Source of the DNA: Halobaculum gomorrense
Lineage (GTDB): Archaea > Halobacteriota > Halobacteria > Halobacteriales > Haloferacaceae
Assembly (NCBI RefSeq): GCF_900129775.1
Contig: NZ_FQWV01000007.1
Location: 1-64,000 of the forward strand
Reading direction: 5' to 3'
Length of the DNA stretch: 64,000 bases
In this document: in pieces, positions 23,807 to 33,852 of the stretch
Numbering within the stretch: position 1 is the stretch's first letter
Layout: every line of letters starts with the position of its first letter
Notes under the pieces: generated by a model
Told to the model about the DNA's origin: nothing
Database searches by the model: none
Seen by the model: the letters and a program-made list of their open reading frames with translations, nothing else
Program-made: the position numbers and the translations under genes

Positions 23807-26290
23807 ATGAGACCCTCCGATCTCTCGACCCTGCCCGACGGCGTCCCCGAGGCGCTGGAGGCGGAGGGGATCGAGGAGTTCTATCCGCCGCAGACGGCCG
23901 CCGTGGAGGCGGGCGTCGCCGACGGCGAGAGCGTCGTCGCCTCGGTGCCGACCGCCTCCGGCAAGACGCTCATCGCGGAGTTGGCGATGCTCTCGTCGGT
24001 CGCGCGCGGCGGGAAGGCGCTGTACATCGTCCCGCTGCGCGCGCTCGCCAGCGAGAAGAAGACGGAGTTCGAACGCTGGGAGAGGTTCGGGATCGACGTG
24101 GGCGTCTCCACCGGCAACTACCAGTCCGACGGGGAGTGGCTCGCCAGCCGCGACATCATCGTCGCCACGAGCGAGAAGGTCGACTCGCTCATCCGCAACG
24201 GCGCGCCGTGGGTGAACGACCTCACCTGCGTCGTCGCCGACGAGGTCCACCTCGTCGACGACGGCGGCCGCGGCCCGACCCTGGAGGTGACGCTCGCGAA
24301 GCTCCGCAAGATCAACCGCGACCTGCAGGTCGTCGCGCTCTCGGCGACGGTCGGCAACGCCGACGAGGTGGCCGACTGGCTCGACGCCGCGCTCGTCGAG
24401 TCCGACTGGCGACCCATCGAGTTGAAGATGGGTGTCCACTACGGCAACGCCGTCAACTTCGACGACGGGAGCCAGCGCGAGGTGCCCGTCGGCAACGGGC
24501 AGAAACAGACGGCCGCGCTCGTCGCCGACGCCCTGGACGAGGAGGTCGACGGCCAGCGCGGCTCCTCGCTGGTGTTCGTCAGCTCCCGTCGGAACGCCGA
24601 AAGCGCGGCCAGGCGCCTCGCCGGCGTCACCGAGAGCCGGCTCGATCCCGACGAGCAGGCGGCGTTGGAGGAACTGGCAGCAGACATCCGCGACGACTCC
24701 GACACCGACACCTCCGAGGACCTCGCCGACTGCGTTCGCGACGGGGCGGCCTTCCACCATGCCGGCCTCTCGGCGACGCAGCGCTCGCTCGTCGAGGACG
24801 CCTTCCGCGACCGTCTCGTGAAGTGCATCTGCGCGACGCCGACGCTCGCGGCGGGGGTGAACACGCCCGCTCGCCGCGTCGTCGTCCGCGACTGGAAGCG
24901 CTACGACGGCGAGTTCGGCGGGATGCAGCCGCTGGACACGCTCGAAGTCCACCAGATGATGGGCCGCGCGGGCCGCCCCGGCCTCGACCCCTACGGCGAG
25001 GCCCTCCTGCTGGCGACGGACCGCGACACAATGGATGAGCTGTTCGAGCGCTACGTCTGGGCCGAGCCGGAGGACGTCCGCTCGAAGCTCGCCGCCGAGC
25101 CCGCGCTCCGCACGCACGTCCTCGCGACCGTCGCCTCCGGGTTCGCCACGACGCGCGACGGCCTCCTGGAGTTCCTCGACCGCACCCTGTACGCGAGCCA
25201 GACGGGCGACGACTCGCGCCTCGCGGCGGTCACCGACCGCGTGCTCGAGTACCTGGAGGCCAACGAGTTCCTCGAACGGGACGACGGCAGCCTTACCGCG
25301 ACCGGCATCGGCCACACCGTCTCGCGCCTGTACCTCGACCCGATGTCGGCCGCGGAGATCATCGACGGGCTCCGCGAGGGCGTCGAGTCCGACGACGACG
25401 ACGCGGCCGCCGCCGCGACGGCGAACCGCCGGAGCCGGGCCGCGGGTGACGCCGAGGTTCCCGAGGACATCGCCGACGCCGACTTCGTCACCGGGAACGA
25501 CCTCCTCGACGACGGCGGAGGCGAGCGCACCGACGACGCTGGCGGCGACGCCGAGGAGGCGGTCGAGTCCGCGGCGGCCGCGGACGGCGACGACGGCCCC
25601 ACGCTGTCTCCGCTCGGGCTGTACCACCTCGTCGCGCGGACGCCCGACATGTACCAACTGTACCTGAAGTCGGGCGACCGCGCGACGTACGAGGAGCAGT
25701 TCTACGAGCGCGAGGCGGAGTTCCTCGGGCACGCCCCCTCGGAGTTCGAGGACGTGGCGTTCGAGGACTGGCTGGCGGCGCTGAAGACCGCGCGCCTGCT
25801 GGAGGACTGGGCCAGCGAGTTGGACGAGGACACCATCGCCGAGCGCTACGGCGTCGGCCCCGGCGACATCCGCGGCAAGGTCGACACCGCCGAGTGGCTG
25901 CTCGGGGCGACCGAGCAGCTCGCGAACGAACTCGACCTCGACGTGGTGCTCGACGTGCGCGAGGCGAGAAAGCGCGTCGAGGACGGCGTCCACGAGGAGC
26001 TGCTCGACCTCGTGGGCGTGCGCGGCGTCGGTCGAAAGCGCGCCCGACGGCTGTTCGAGGCCGGCATCGAGACCCGCGCGGAGTTGCGCGAGGCCGACAA
26101 GTCCGTGGTGCTTGGCGCGCTGCGCGGGCGTGAACAGACCGCCGAGAACGTCCTGAAGGCGGTCGGCCGGCAGGACCCCTCGATGGAGGGCGTCGAGACG
26201 GATGCGAGCGCGTCGGCGGCCGCGACCGCCGGGAGTGAATCGGGAGACGACGACGGAAGCGGGCAGGCAACGTTCGGTGATTTCTCGTGA
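23807..26290 (+). CDS. hel308: ATP-dependent DNA helicase Hel308
   Basis: 827 aa, 3'-5' SF2 helicase acting at stalled replication forks. Q motif [11 protein letters not shown] (26-36); motif I VPTASGKT (47-54); II DEVH (145-148); then [38 protein letters not shown] and [12 protein letters not shown] (VI). These are followed by winged-helix and ratchet domains, and a C-terminal HhH domain ([23 protein letters not shown]). The protein is longer than most Hel308 because of an acidic insertion near residues 525-600. The last residues GQATFGDFS resemble a PCNA-interacting motif. A 4-nt GTGA overlap couples it to cgi121. Confidence 0.95.
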   Translation: MRPSDLSTLPDGVPEALEAEGIEEFYPPQTAAVEAGVADGESVVASVPTASGKTLIAELAMLSSVARGGKALYIVPLRALASEKKTEFERWERFGIDVGVSTGNYQSDGEWLASRDIIVATSEKVDSLIRNGAPWVNDLTCVVADEVHLVDDGGRGPTLEVTLAKLRKINRDLQVVALSATVGNADEVADWLDAALVESDWRPIELKMGVHYGNAVNFDDGSQREVPVGNGQKQTAALVADALDEEVDGQRGSSLVFVSSRRNAESAARRLAGVTESRLDPDEQAALEELAADIRDDSDTDTSEDLADCVRDGAAFHHAGLSATQRSLVEDAFRDRLVKCICATPTLAAGVNTPARRVVVRDWKRYDGEFGGMQPLDTLEVHQMMGRAGRPGLDPYGEALLLATDRDTMDELFERYVWAEPEDVRSKLAAEPALRTHVLATVASGFATTRDGLLEFLDRTLYASQTGDDSRLAAVTDRVLEYLEANEFLERDDGSLTATGIGHTVSRLYLDPMSAAEIIDGLREGVESDDDDAAAAATANRRSRAAGDAEVPEDIADADFVTGNDLLDDGGGERTDDAGGDAEEAVESAAAADGDDGPTLSPLGLYHLVARTPDMYQLYLKSGDRATYEEQFYEREAEFLGHAPSEFEDVAFEDWLAALKTARLLEDWASELDEDTIAERYGVGPGDIRGKVDTAEWLLGATEQLANELDLDVVLDVREARKRVEDGVHEELLDLVGVRGVGRKRARRLFEAGIETRAELREADKSVVLGALRGREQTAENVLKAVGRQDPSMEGVETDASASAAATAGSESGDDDGSGQATFGDFS

Positions 26291-26808
26291 GGCTCGTCGA
26301 GGGGGTCGCGACCGTCGACGACCTCGACGCGTTCCTCGCGGCGTTGACCCGGATCGGGGAGGAGACCGGCTGCACGGTCCAGGCGTTCGACGCCCGCTAC
26401 GTCGTCGACCGCGCGCACCTCGAACGGGCGCTCGAACTGGCCGACCGGGCCATCGACCGCGGCGAGAACGTCGCGCGCGACCGCGGCGTCGAGGTCATGC
26501 TGTACGCCGCCGGCCGCCGGCAGATCGACCGCGCGCTGACGATGGGAGTGACCGAGGGCGAGGGGCCCGTCGTGGTACTCGTCGCCGCCGACGGGGGAGC
26601 CGACCGCGGCGGCTCAGGCGACGGCGACGAGGCCACGGCCGCCGCGGCCGTCGACGACCTACTGACGCCCGCGGACGCGCTCGGCGACTACGACGAGGAC
26701 CTCGTGCGGGAGTACTTCATCATCGACGATCCCGAGTTGGCGGCGACCGCGGGGACGCTCGCGGACGTGGTCCGCGAGCGCGTCGCGCTGCTGGACGTGC
26801 GGAAGTAG
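26287..26808 (+). CDS. cgi121: KEOPS complex subunit Cgi121
   Basis: 173 aa with a GTG start inside the hel308 stop (GTGA). Matches Cgi121 of the KEOPS complex, which makes the universal tRNA modification t6A with Kae1, Bud32 and Pcc1. Cgi121 recruits the tRNA CCA end and binds Bud32. Visible family features: [26 protein letters not shown], the [21 protein letters not shown] core, and FIIDDPELA near the C-terminus. An acidic Gly/Asp loop around residues 100-120 is a halophilic insertion. Coupling to hel308 recurs in related archaea as far as I recall, but has no proven functional basis. Confidence 0.92.
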   Translation: MRLVEGVATVDDLDAFLAALTRIGEETGCTVQAFDARYVVDRAHLERALELADRAIDRGENVARDRGVEVMLYAAGRRQIDRALTMGVTEGEGPVVVLVAADGGADRGGSGDGDEATAAAAVDDLLTPADALGDYDEDLVREYFIIDDPELAATAGTLADVVRERVALLDVRK

Positions 26809-26842
26809 GTGCGAAAGCAGGGCCGAAGACGCCCGCGGCGAC

Positions 26843-28144
26843 TCAGCGGGCTGGATCGTCGGCGCTCGCGGCGTCGGACGGGTGCCCCGGCTCGACGAAC
26901 ATCCGACGGATACGCTCGCCGTCGATCTGCTCGGCAGTCACCGCTATCCCGTCGAGTTCGATCCGTTCGCCCGAGCGGGGGACACGCCCGAGCCGGTGGT
27001 ACACGTAGCCGGCGAGAGTCCCCGCGTCGACGGGCGCGGCGGCCGAGAGCGTCGTCCCGAAGACGGCATCGAGGCCGTCGAGGAACACATCGCCGCGGAT
27101 CATCACGCCGTCGGCGACCGCGCGAATACTCGCCTCGGTACCCACGTCGAACAGGTCGCCGACGACCTCTTCCAACACGTCTTGTACCGTCACGAGCCCC
27201 ACGACCGCGCCGGCGTCGTCGGCGACCAACGCCATCCGGACACGTTCGTCCTGCATCCGGGTCAACAGGGTGTCGATCGGCTCGGAGGCCGGTACCGACA
27301 GCGTCGGCGTCGCGAGCCGCTCGATCGGCACCGACTCGTCCAGCGCGAGCGTCCGCTCCAGATCGCGGAGGTCGACGATCCCGCGAGGGTCGTCGAGGGA
27401 GCCGACGAACACCGGGAGCCGGGTCACCCGTTCGTCGGCAGCCAGCGTCGCCGCGTCGCGGATCGACGTGCTCGCGTCGACGGCGACGACGTTCTCGCGT
27501 GGGACCATCACGTCGCCGGCGGTGATCTCGTGGAGCCCCAGCACGGACTCCACCATCTCGCGCTCGTCGGCATCGATCTCGCCGCCTCGCTCGGCCGAAC
27601 GGACCAGCGTCGCCAGTTCGTCACGGGTGACGTACGGCGCCTCGATCGCCGGTTCGCCGCCGAAGACGACGCTCAGCCGACGGGTCACGAGGTCGAAGCC
27701 CGTCACGACCGGGGCGGCGAGGCGCTGGAAGCGCCGGATGGTCGGCGCCGTCCGCAGCGCCCACCGCTCCGCGTTCGCCACGCCGTAGGACTTGGGGACG
27801 ATCTCCCCGAACACGAGCACGACGACCGTGAGGAGAACCGTCGACAGCGTCACGGCGACACCGGCGGGGAGCGCCGCCACGAGGATCGCCGTCGCCACCG
27901 ACGACATGGCGATGTTGACGACGTTGTTCCCGACGAGGATCGTCACGAGCAGCCGATGAGGGTCCGAGCGCAGCGCCTCCAGCACGGCGCCGTTCCCGCC
28001 TCCCTCGGCGAGCACGCCGACGCGGTAGCGCTCCACGCTGAACATCGCAATCTCGCTGCTGGAAAAGAACGCCGAACACGCGAGTAACACGAGAATGACA
28101 CCCGCCCCGACGACCGGGAGCGAGAGGGGATCGAGGGCGACCAT
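26843..28144 (-). CDS. CNNM/HlyC-CorC family membrane protein with CBS pair
   Basis: 433 aa. The N-terminal DUF21/CNNM transmembrane domain (residues 1-180) has the SAFFSSSEIAMFSVERYRV motif and three or four helices. The CBS pair follows (about 195-315: ITAGDVMVPRENVVAVDAS and ERLATPTLSVPASEPIDTLLTRMQDERVRMALVADD). The CorC_HlyC FAD-like domain (about 335-415) ends it. Family members act in Mg2+/Co2+ or Na+/Mg2+ export; the old name hemolysin is misleading. A tRNA gene lies 208 bp upstream on the same strand. Cofactor and ion specificity are inference. Confidence 0.92.
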   Translation of the reverse strand: MVALDPLSLPVVGAGVILVLLACSAFFSSSEIAMFSVERYRVGVLAEGGGNGAVLEALRSDPHRLLVTILVGNNVVNIAMSSVATAILVAALPAGVAVTLSTVLLTVVVLVFGEIVPKSYGVANAERWALRTAPTIRRFQRLAAPVVTGFDLVTRRLSVVFGGEPAIEAPYVTRDELATLVRSAERGGEIDADEREMVESVLGLHEITAGDVMVPRENVVAVDASTSIRDAATLAADERVTRLPVFVGSLDDPRGIVDLRDLERTLALDESVPIERLATPTLSVPASEPIDTLLTRMQDERVRMALVADDAGAVVGLVTVQDVLEEVVGDLFDVGTEASIRAVADGVMIRGDVFLDGLDAVFGTTLSAAAPVDAGTLAGYVYHRLGRVPRSGERIELDGIAVTAEQIDGERIRRMFVEPGHPSDAASADDPAR

Positions 28145-28352
28145 GCGCGGAGGTGACGCCGGGGACGTAAATCGGTCTGGGGACGCCGCGGCGACGGGAG
28201 CGAAGGCGAGCCGACGGTAACCCGTGTGGCGAGGACGCTCGCACGCACGGAGCGCACGCGCCGAATCGAGAACGGGTCAGACCCCCATGTTTCGTGTGGA
28301 AACGGCAAGACTGCGTCCGGAACCGGTTCTACATGAAGCGCGCGAAGAGAAG

Positions 28353-28426
28353 TAGTCCATCCTGGATTCGAACCAGGGTCGTTGCCCCCAGAAGGCAACA
28401 GGATTGGCCAGCTACCCCAATGGACT
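28353..28426 (-). tRNA. tRNA-Gln (anticodon CTG)
   Basis: A 74-nt cloverleaf on the minus strand. The acceptor stem AGTCCAT pairs with ATGGACT, with discriminator A73. The anticodon stem TTGCC/GGCAA flanks loop TTCTGGG, giving CTG (reads CAG, Gln). The T arm is CCTGG-TTCGAAT-CCAGG. CCA is not encoded. No intron is needed. A TATA-like TCATAACTC lies about 60 bp upstream (28482-28490) and probably drives it. Confidence 0.95.
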
Positions 28427-28703
28427 GACATGTTCGCCGACCGCCTGCGCGCCGTCGACACTACGGCGTAGGCAACTGGGAGTTATGAGTGTTGCGAAGC
28501 CGAATCGGCTCTGCACCCTCTGACCCCTCTGCTCGAACGGTGCGGTGTTCTCGTCGGACACGGTTTACACACCGGGTCATGCACTCGTCGACCTCCGCGA
28601 ACACGTCCGTGGTCGGAGCGCTTCGGCCGATCGTTGCGCCACCGACCTCACGTACGTGGCGGCCGGGTACGTTGCCGGCGGCGGCGAGACCGGCCAGCGG
28701 CCG
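28427..28703. other. Intergenic stretch upstream of tRNA-Gln, no gene seen
   Basis: 277 bp between the tRNA and the convergent-side DoxX gene end. It contains the probable tRNA promoter near 28482-28490 and a GGTTTACACACC sequence at 28560-28572. No ORF with haloarchaeal composition and no strong hairpin was found. Confidence 0.5.
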
Positions 28704-29111
28704 TTACGACCGGTACGCCTCACGCAGGAACGCCAGCGCCGCGCCGAGCATCGCGAGGTTGCCGAAGAACGCGAGACGTTCCCCGCTGGCGTCTCCCTCT
28801 TCATTCCAGAAGTCGTGCATGGTCGGCGTCACCACCGCGAGGAACGTGACGACCGCGCCGGTCGCGATCCGGGGGAGCCGCCAGAGCGCGACGCCGAGGC
28901 CGCCGACGAGCATCATCCCCGAGGCGAACGGCGCGGCGAGGTCAGGCATCGGCACGCCCGCCGACTCGGCGTACTCGATCGAGTCGTCCATGTCCCTGAA
29001 GTCCTCGGAGGCCTGCAGCGCGAGCCCGAGCCCGAACAGGAGGCGGCCGAGGCGGGAGAGGCGACGCGTAGTCGTGGCCGATGGCGAATCCGCAGTCGAG
29101 TCGTCTACCAT
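28704..29111 (-). CDS. DoxX-family membrane protein
   Basis: 135 aa with four predicted helices: LGRLLFGLGLALQASEDF (about 20-38), PFASGMMLVGGLGVALW, IATGAVVTFLAVVTPTMHDFW and FFGNLAMLGAALAFL. The order and the THDFW-like end of helix 3 fit DoxX/DUF4870-style small quinone-associated proteins. The role is uncertain; DoxX proteins are linked to thiol/quinone chemistry and detoxification. It lies 44 bp downstream of the TetR gene on the same strand and may be the last gene of that operon, or have its own promoter. Confidence 0.8.
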   Translation of the reverse strand: MVDDSTADSPSATTTRRLSRLGRLLFGLGLALQASEDFRDMDDSIEYAESAGVPMPDLAAPFASGMMLVGGLGVALWRLPRIATGAVVTFLAVVTPTMHDFWNEEGDASGERLAFFGNLAMLGAALAFLREAYRS

Positions 29112-29155
29112 GTTTGGTGACACTTCCGCCGTCGTGAAAAAGCTGTGCTCGGCGG

Positions 29156-29878
29156 TCACTCGCGAGAAGCGTCGTCCAGACCGCCGGGGTCACGGGGGTC
29201 GACCGTGTCGCCATCAGTATCGGTGGCGGCCGACGCACGGGCGAACTCGTCGACGTACCCGTGAAGCATTCTCCGGACGGGCGTGACGACATCGTAGTCG
29301 GCGGTGTGGCGCTGGAGCATCGCACCGGTGAGCGTCGACAGCAGCCACGTCGCCGCCTCCTCCGGATCGATCGTCTCGTCTATCGCCCCGGACGCAACGC
29401 CGTCTGCTATCGCGGTCTCGAGCCGTTCGCGGAGGTGGTCGTCGATGCGCGTGAACTCCTCGCGGAAGCGGGGTTCCGAGACAGCCTGCGCGCGGAGGTC
29501 GATCATCGCGCGCTGGGCTTCTGCCATCCGGTCGTCCACCTCCGCGCCGAGGTAGATGTCGACGAACGCGTGGATCCGCCCGACAGCGGAATCCGCCTCG
29601 CGCTCGGCCTCGTCAAGCATCGCGAGGAAGTGATCGCCGGCGAACCGGAGGAACCCCGCGATGAGGTCGTCCTTGGAGTCGTAGTGGTAGTACAGCAGCG
29701 ACTTGCTCTTCTCGAACTCGGCGGCGATGTGGGAGACGCTCAACTCGGCGTAGCCGTGCTCGCAGAGTGCGCAGTACGTCGCCTCCATGATGAGCGTGTT
29801 CACGTCGGCGCCCCCGTCCACGTTCGACTCGTCGCCCTCGTCGCTCGCGTCGGGTCCGCCGTTCGTGCCGTCGCTCAT
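29156..29878 (-). CDS. TetR/AcrR-family transcriptional regulator
   Basis: 240 aa. After an acidic N-terminus, residues about 27-75 form the helix-turn-helix (TLIMEATYCALCEHGYAELSVSHIAAEFEKSKSLLYYHYDSKDDLIAGFL). A variable ligand-binding domain follows (FVDIYLGAEVDDRMAEAQRAMIDLRAQAVSEPRF), typical of TetR repressors. An SD-like GGAGGTGAG sits directly before the ATG. It lies 90 bp behind the ABC permease on the same strand. A 7-2-7 palindrome beside the TATA box of that operon (33169-33184) is the likely operator, so it may repress the exporter and its own gene. Ligand unknown. Confidence 0.93.
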   Translation of the reverse strand: MSDGTNGGPDASDEGDESNVDGGADVNTLIMEATYCALCEHGYAELSVSHIAAEFEKSKSLLYYHYDSKDDLIAGFLRFAGDHFLAMLDEAEREADSAVGRIHAFVDIYLGAEVDDRMAEAQRAMIDLRAQAVSEPRFREEFTRIDDHLRERLETAIADGVASGAIDETIDPEEAATWLLSTLTGAMLQRHTADYDVVTPVRRMLHGYVDEFARASAATDTDGDTVDPRDPGGLDDASRE

Positions 29879-29968
29879 CTCTCACCTCCGCTCGCGGACG
29901 CGCGGTAATGAACCCCCCGAAGCCGGCGGAGCCGACGCGCCGGGAACGACACCCGGACCGCGCCGCGG

Positions 29969-31150
29969 TCAGCCACGCAGCGCCTCCACGGGCCGCTCGC
30001 GGGCGGCCGCCCAGGCGGGGTAGATCCCCGCGATCAGGCTCGCGATCACGCCGAAGCCCATGCCGGCGGCGACGTACCGCAGCGATCCGGTCGGGAACGC
30101 AAACGGGTCGCCCAGCAGCGCGTCGTTGATCGCCGCGACGACCGCGAGCGTGACCGCGCCGCCCAGCAGCGAACCCAGAGCGCCGAGCAGGGTCGCCTCC
30201 GCGAGCATGATCCGGACGATGTCGAGCTTCTGGTAGCCGACCGCGCGCAGTACGCCGATCTCCTCGCGGCGCTCGATCGCCGACATGAGCATCACATTGG
30301 CGATCGAGACGCCCGCGACGACCAGCGAGATGGCGCCGATCCCGACGAGGAAGAGGTTGATGAGCCGGAACGCCTCGTCGATCTGCTCGGCGATGTCGCC
30401 GCGCTCGAACACCGAGACGATCTGGCGGCGGCCGTTGAACGTCCGCTTGATTTCCATCGCCGTCTCGTTGGCCGCCGTCGCGTCCTCGGCGCGGACGATC
30501 ACCTGGGCGTACGCGCCGTCGTCGAACTCGCTCGGCGGGAGGACGAACGCCTGATTGGGGTTGGCGATGTCGGCCTGGCCGGCCTGCGCGAGCACCGCCT
30601 TGACGCGGTACTCCTCGGTCCGCCGGACGGTGCGACCGTCCTCGACGGTCGTGCGGCCGAGCGTCACCTTCGACCCGGGCCGGAGGTCGTAGCGGTCGGC
30701 GAGCGTCGACCCGACGAGCACGCCGCTGCGCCAGTTCGCCGGGATCGACCCCTCGCGCACCTCGTACAGCGACGCCGGGTCGTCGACGCCGTACAGCGTC
30801 GCGGTCCCGACGGTCGACCCGCCCTCGATCGCGTCGGCGTTCTCCCGGTTCAGCGGGACGATCTCCGCTTGCCCGCTAACGCGGTCGATCCGCCCCACGT
30901 CGGCGGCCGAGAGGTAGCCGTGCTCGTTGTCCTCGCCGGGGAACACCTGGAGGTCGGCGCCGATGGAGCCGAGCGTCTCGAACTGCGACTCCTGAAAGGC
31001 GACGCCGCCGGCGCCGATGGCGCCGATGGCGACGACGCCGATGAGGATGACCGCGACCGCCAGCGCCGAGCGCGTCTTCGCCCGGGCGACGTTTCGACGT
31101 GCCATGAGGACCGCCGGGAACGACCCCCAGAGGCGATCGAGAAGCCTCAT
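29969..31150 (-). CDS. MacB/LolE-type ABC transporter permease
   Basis: 393 aa. One N-terminal helix (SALAVAVILIGVVAIGAIGAGGVAF, about 30-54), a large extracytoplasmic MacB-like domain (about 60-260), then three C-terminal helices (FLVGIGAISLVVAGVSIANVML; LGALGSLLGGAVTLAVVAAI; VAAGMGFGVIASLIAGIYPAWAAA), the FtsX topology. Such permeases couple ATP hydrolysis to mechanical export or lipoprotein handling rather than channel transport. It overlaps the ATPase gene by 4 nt. The function of the whole machine is set by its secreted partner at 31938. Confidence 0.93.
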   Translation of the reverse strand: MRLLDRLWGSFPAVLMARRNVARAKTRSALAVAVILIGVVAIGAIGAGGVAFQESQFETLGSIGADLQVFPGEDNEHGYLSAADVGRIDRVSGQAEIVPLNRENADAIEGGSTVGTATLYGVDDPASLYEVREGSIPANWRSGVLVGSTLADRYDLRPGSKVTLGRTTVEDGRTVRRTEEYRVKAVLAQAGQADIANPNQAFVLPPSEFDDGAYAQVIVRAEDATAANETAMEIKRTFNGRRQIVSVFERGDIAEQIDEAFRLINLFLVGIGAISLVVAGVSIANVMLMSAIERREEIGVLRAVGYQKLDIVRIMLAEATLLGALGSLLGGAVTLAVVAAINDALLGDPFAFPTGSLRYVAAGMGFGVIASLIAGIYPAWAAARERPVEALRG

Positions 31151-31941
31151 CCGGTGACCGCCTCCTCGTCGTCGCGCACGGTGCCGTCGATGAGGTTGAC
31201 GACGCGGTCGGCGAACTGCGCGACGTAGTCGTCGTGGGTGACGGTGACGACGGCGACGCCCTCGTCGGTGATCGCGTCGAACTCCGCGAGGATCTGGTCG
31301 CCCGTCTCGCGGTCGAGGTTCCCGGTCGGCTCGTCCGCCAGCAGGAGCCCCGGGTCGTTCACGAGCGCGCGGGCGATGGCGACGCGCTGTTTTTGCCCGC
31401 CGGACAGCTCGTCGGGGTAGTGACCGAGCCGGTCGCCCAGCCCCACGCGTTCGAGGAGGTCGGTGGCGGCCTCCCGGGTCCTGGCAGGGGTCCGGTCGAG
31501 CAGCCGCGGCACCTCGACGTTCTCGACGGCCGTCAGCGTCGGGATGAGGTGGAAGCTCTGGAAGACGAAGCCGATCGTCTCCTTGCGCCTGCGGGTGCGC
31601 TCGGCGTCGCTGAACGTCTCCACGTCGACGCCCTCCAACTCGACGACGCCGCCGGTTGGCACGTCGAGGAGGCCCAGCATGTTCAACAGGGTCGACTTGC
31701 CCGACCCCGAGGGGCCGACGATGGCGACGAACTCGCCGGGGTCGACGCGGAAATCGATGCCGCGCAGCGCGCGCACGGTCTCGCCGCCGGTGACGTACGC
31801 TTTGACGACGCTGCGGCCGGAGATGATCGGCTGCGCGTCGGCTGCCGGTTCGCCCGCGGAGCCGGGCGTCGATCCCGTGTCCGGGTCGGCTGCGTCGTCG
31901 GCGCCGTCGACGGTCGCCGAGTCGTCGGGTCCCGTCATCAC
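31147..31941 (-). CDS. ABC transporter ATPase, MacB/LolD type
   Basis: 264 aa. An acidic, disordered N-terminus (1-38) precedes a canonical nucleotide-binding domain: Walker [13 protein letters not shown] (76-87), Q-loop [13 protein letters not shown], signature [15 protein letters not shown], Walker [13 protein letters not shown] and H-loop VVTVTHDD. The PTGNLD sequence is characteristic of the MacB/LolD/FtsE group and fits the adjacent MacB-like permease. Its start overlaps the stop of the upstream secreted-protein gene by 4 nt. Confidence 0.95.
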   Translation of the reverse strand: MMTGPDDSATVDGADDAADPDTGSTPGSAGEPAADAQPIISGRSVVKAYVTGGETVRALRGIDFRVDPGEFVAIVGPSGSGKSTLLNMLGLLDVPTGGVVELEGVDVETFSDAERTRRRKETIGFVFQSFHLIPTLTAVENVEVPRLLDRTPARTREAATDLLERVGLGDRLGHYPDELSGGQKQRVAIARALVNDPGLLLADEPTGNLDRETGDQILAEFDAITDEGVAVVTVTHDDYVAQFADRVVNLIDGTVRDDEEAVTG

Positions 31942-33128
31942 CGGCGGAGCACGAGCACCCCGGCGAGCACGATCACGAGCACCGCGAGCGCCGTCGGAAG
32001 CAGCGGGAGCCCGCCGAGCGGGCCGGTCTGCGGTGCGGGCGTGGGCGTCGCGAGCGCCGACTGGCTCACGCGCACGTCGGTCGTGTACGAGCGGCGGACG
32101 CCGTCGACGACGTACTCGACGCGGACCGGGACCGTCGTCCGGTCGCCGGAGAGTTCGGCGTTAAGGTCGAACGAGGCGAAGTCGCTGCCCTCCACGCCGC
32201 CGACGAAGTAGTCCGGTTGCGGGTCGGCGGGTCTGACGCCGGCGCCGTCGACGACGCTGACGAGGACGCTCTGCACGTCGGTGCCGCCGACGTTGGCCGC
32301 AGTGCCGGCAATCTGGAGCACGCCGCCGGGGCCGCGCGTCACGCTGACGCCGGTGAGGCGGATCTCGCCGGGGTTCTGCGGCTCGGAGAAGTCGGCGCCG
32401 AACGTCTGAGTCACGGTCCGACGGTCGCCGTTGAGCGAGTAGGTGAGCGCGACCTCGACGGGGAACTGTCCCGCCTCCGTCGTGCGGACGGGGAACGAGA
32501 AGACGGCCGTGTCGCCGCCGGCGAGCGTCGCGCGCACGCGACCGCTCGTTCGGAACGCGAGCGCGTCCGCCGGCGTGGAGACGCGCACGCCGATCTGGCT
32601 GACCGCGGCGTCGAGGCCGTTCGCGACGGTGACGTTCACCGTCCGCTCGGCGCCGACGACCGCCTCGCTCACGTCGAGTTCGAGCTGCGGGTTCGGCCGG
32701 TCGACGTCGACGGTCACCGGCTGGACGATGTGTGTTCGCTCGCCGCGGGAGCTGAGCAGCGTCGCGTGGACGTACACGGTCTGCTCGCCCGCGTCTTCCA
32801 GGGCGACCGAGAAGTCGTACGTCTGCTCGGTGCCCGGTCCGAGCGGGTCGGACACGTCGAGGGCGGCGAGTTCCTCGTCGTCCTCGTCGTAGTTGCGGTC
32901 CGGCACCGCCGCGACCGAGAGGTCGGTGATACGGTACGTGTCGTCGCTGTCGCCGTCGTTCGCCAGCGTGGTCGTGACGGTGAACGCCTCGTCGGGGACC
33001 GGATCCTCGGTGGAGACGTCGGTGGTCATCGTGACGAACGCGTCGGCGGCGGCGGGCACGGCGACGCCCGCGACCCCGACGACGACGAGGAGGACGCAGA
33101 TGGCGACAGATGCTGAGGGAGTGCGCAC
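31938..33128 (-). CDS. Secreted CARDB/COG1361-type protein anchored by a C-terminal helix
   Basis: 396 aa, first gene of the ABC operon. Signal peptide: SVAICVLLVVVGVAGVAVPAAADA at residues 7-30. The body contains two or three immunoglobulin-like CARDB repeats (FTVTTTLANDGDSDDTYRITDLSV; RTVNVTVANGLDAAVSQIGVRV; LQIAGTAANVGGTDVQSVLVSVVDG). A proline linker (ATPTPAPQTGPLGGLPLLP) and a terminal transmembrane segment ending VLVLRR follow. It is probably the extracellular partner of the MacB-like ABC system. The GTG at 33128 has a GGAGG 11 nt upstream and a TATA-like AATACTTAT near 33164; an in-frame GTG at 33146 is possible. Confidence 0.85.
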   Translation of the reverse strand: MRTPSASVAICVLLVVVGVAGVAVPAAADAFVTMTTDVSTEDPVPDEAFTVTTTLANDGDSDDTYRITDLSVAAVPDRNYDEDDEELAALDVSDPLGPGTEQTYDFSVALEDAGEQTVYVHATLLSSRGERTHIVQPVTVDVDRPNPQLELDVSEAVVGAERTVNVTVANGLDAAVSQIGVRVSTPADALAFRTSGRVRATLAGGDTAVFSFPVRTTEAGQFPVEVALTYSLNGDRRTVTQTFGADFSEPQNPGEIRLTGVSVTRGPGGVLQIAGTAANVGGTDVQSVLVSVVDGAGVRPADPQPDYFVGGVEGSDFASFDLNAELSGDRTTVPVRVEYVVDGVRRSYTTDVRVSQSALATPTPAPQTGPLGGLPLLPTALAVLVIVLAGVLVLRR

Positions 33129-33159
33129 GGGTCTCGATCCCTCCACGTCGCCCCGTCGG

Positions 33160-33184
33160 ATAAGTATTCTGAACGTTCGTTCAG
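33160..33184 (-). promoter_or_regulatory. Promoter and TetR-type operator of the ABC operon
   Basis: On the minus strand the perfect palindrome CTGAACG-AA-CGTTCAG (33169-33184) touches the TATA-like AATACTTAT (33160-33168). The repeat occupies the BRE position, where a bound TetR dimer would block TFB. The gene 33128 starts about 32 bp downstream. The nearest TetR gene is the fourth gene of the same operon. Confidence 0.7.
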
Positions 33185-33267
33185 CGGCTGCGCGGCCGGT
33201 CCGCGATGACTCCCTCGGTCGTGCATAGACCACCACCTACTTGTCGCCTCGTGATGCACGGTCGTGT

Positions 33268-33852
33268 ATGTACATCGGACGATTCGTCGTGGTCGGCCCG
33301 GACGTCGGCGCGTACCGCGTCTCCTCGCGCTCGTTCCCGAACCGGAAAGTGGTCCGTCGCGGCGACGACATGCTCACCGTGGCTCCGACGGCCGACGCCG
33401 AGGAGACGGACAACCCGTACGTGTCGTACAACTGCGCGCGGGCGGCCGGCGACGGCGCCGTAATCGGCAACGGCTCGCACGTCGATCCGATCGCCGAGAA
33501 GTACGACCGCGGCTACCCCGCCCGCGACGCGCTTGTCGAGGCGCTGCACGCGATGGACTACGAGAAAGACGACTACGACACCCCCCGCGTCGCCGGCATC
33601 GTCGAGGACGACGCCGGCTACGTCGGCATCGTGCGCCGGGACGCGCTGCTGGTTCGCGAGGTCGACGAGCCGCACCTCGTGGCGACGTACGAGGAGGACG
33701 AGCCGCGGCCGTTCGAGTTCGAGCCGCGGACCGCGGTGGCGGCCGCGCGGACGGCGTACGGACTCGACTACGAGCACGCCGTCTGCGCCGCGGGCGTCCA
33801 CGTCGGCGACGGGGGGAGCTCCTTGGCCGTGCAGAACGGGAGCGAGGAGTGA
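33268..33852 (+). CDS. purO: IMP cyclohydrolase, archaeal PurO type
   Basis: 194 aa. Catalyses the last step of purine synthesis, FAICAR to IMP, using the archaeal PurO fold rather than bacterial PurH. Matches include [26 protein letters not shown] at the start, the [41 protein letters not shown] core, and [29 protein letters not shown]. Length matches PurO (about 190-200). A TATA-like CTACTTGTC lies about 27 bp upstream. It stands alone; pyrD at 1741 is the only other nucleotide gene nearby. Confidence 0.95.
   Translation: MYIGRFVVVGPDVGAYRVSSRSFPNRKVVRRGDDMLTVAPTADAEETDNPYVSYNCARAAGDGAVIGNGSHVDPIAEKYDRGYPARDALVEALHAMDYEKDDYDTPRVAGIVEDDAGYVGIVRRDALLVREVDEPHLVATYEEDEPRPFEFEPRTAVAAARTAYGLDYEHAVCAAGVHVGDGGSSLAVQNGSEE

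Noticed and set aside
28427-28703. A small gene between tRNA-Gln and the DoxX gene
   Set aside because: All frames have mixed composition and none has a supported start.
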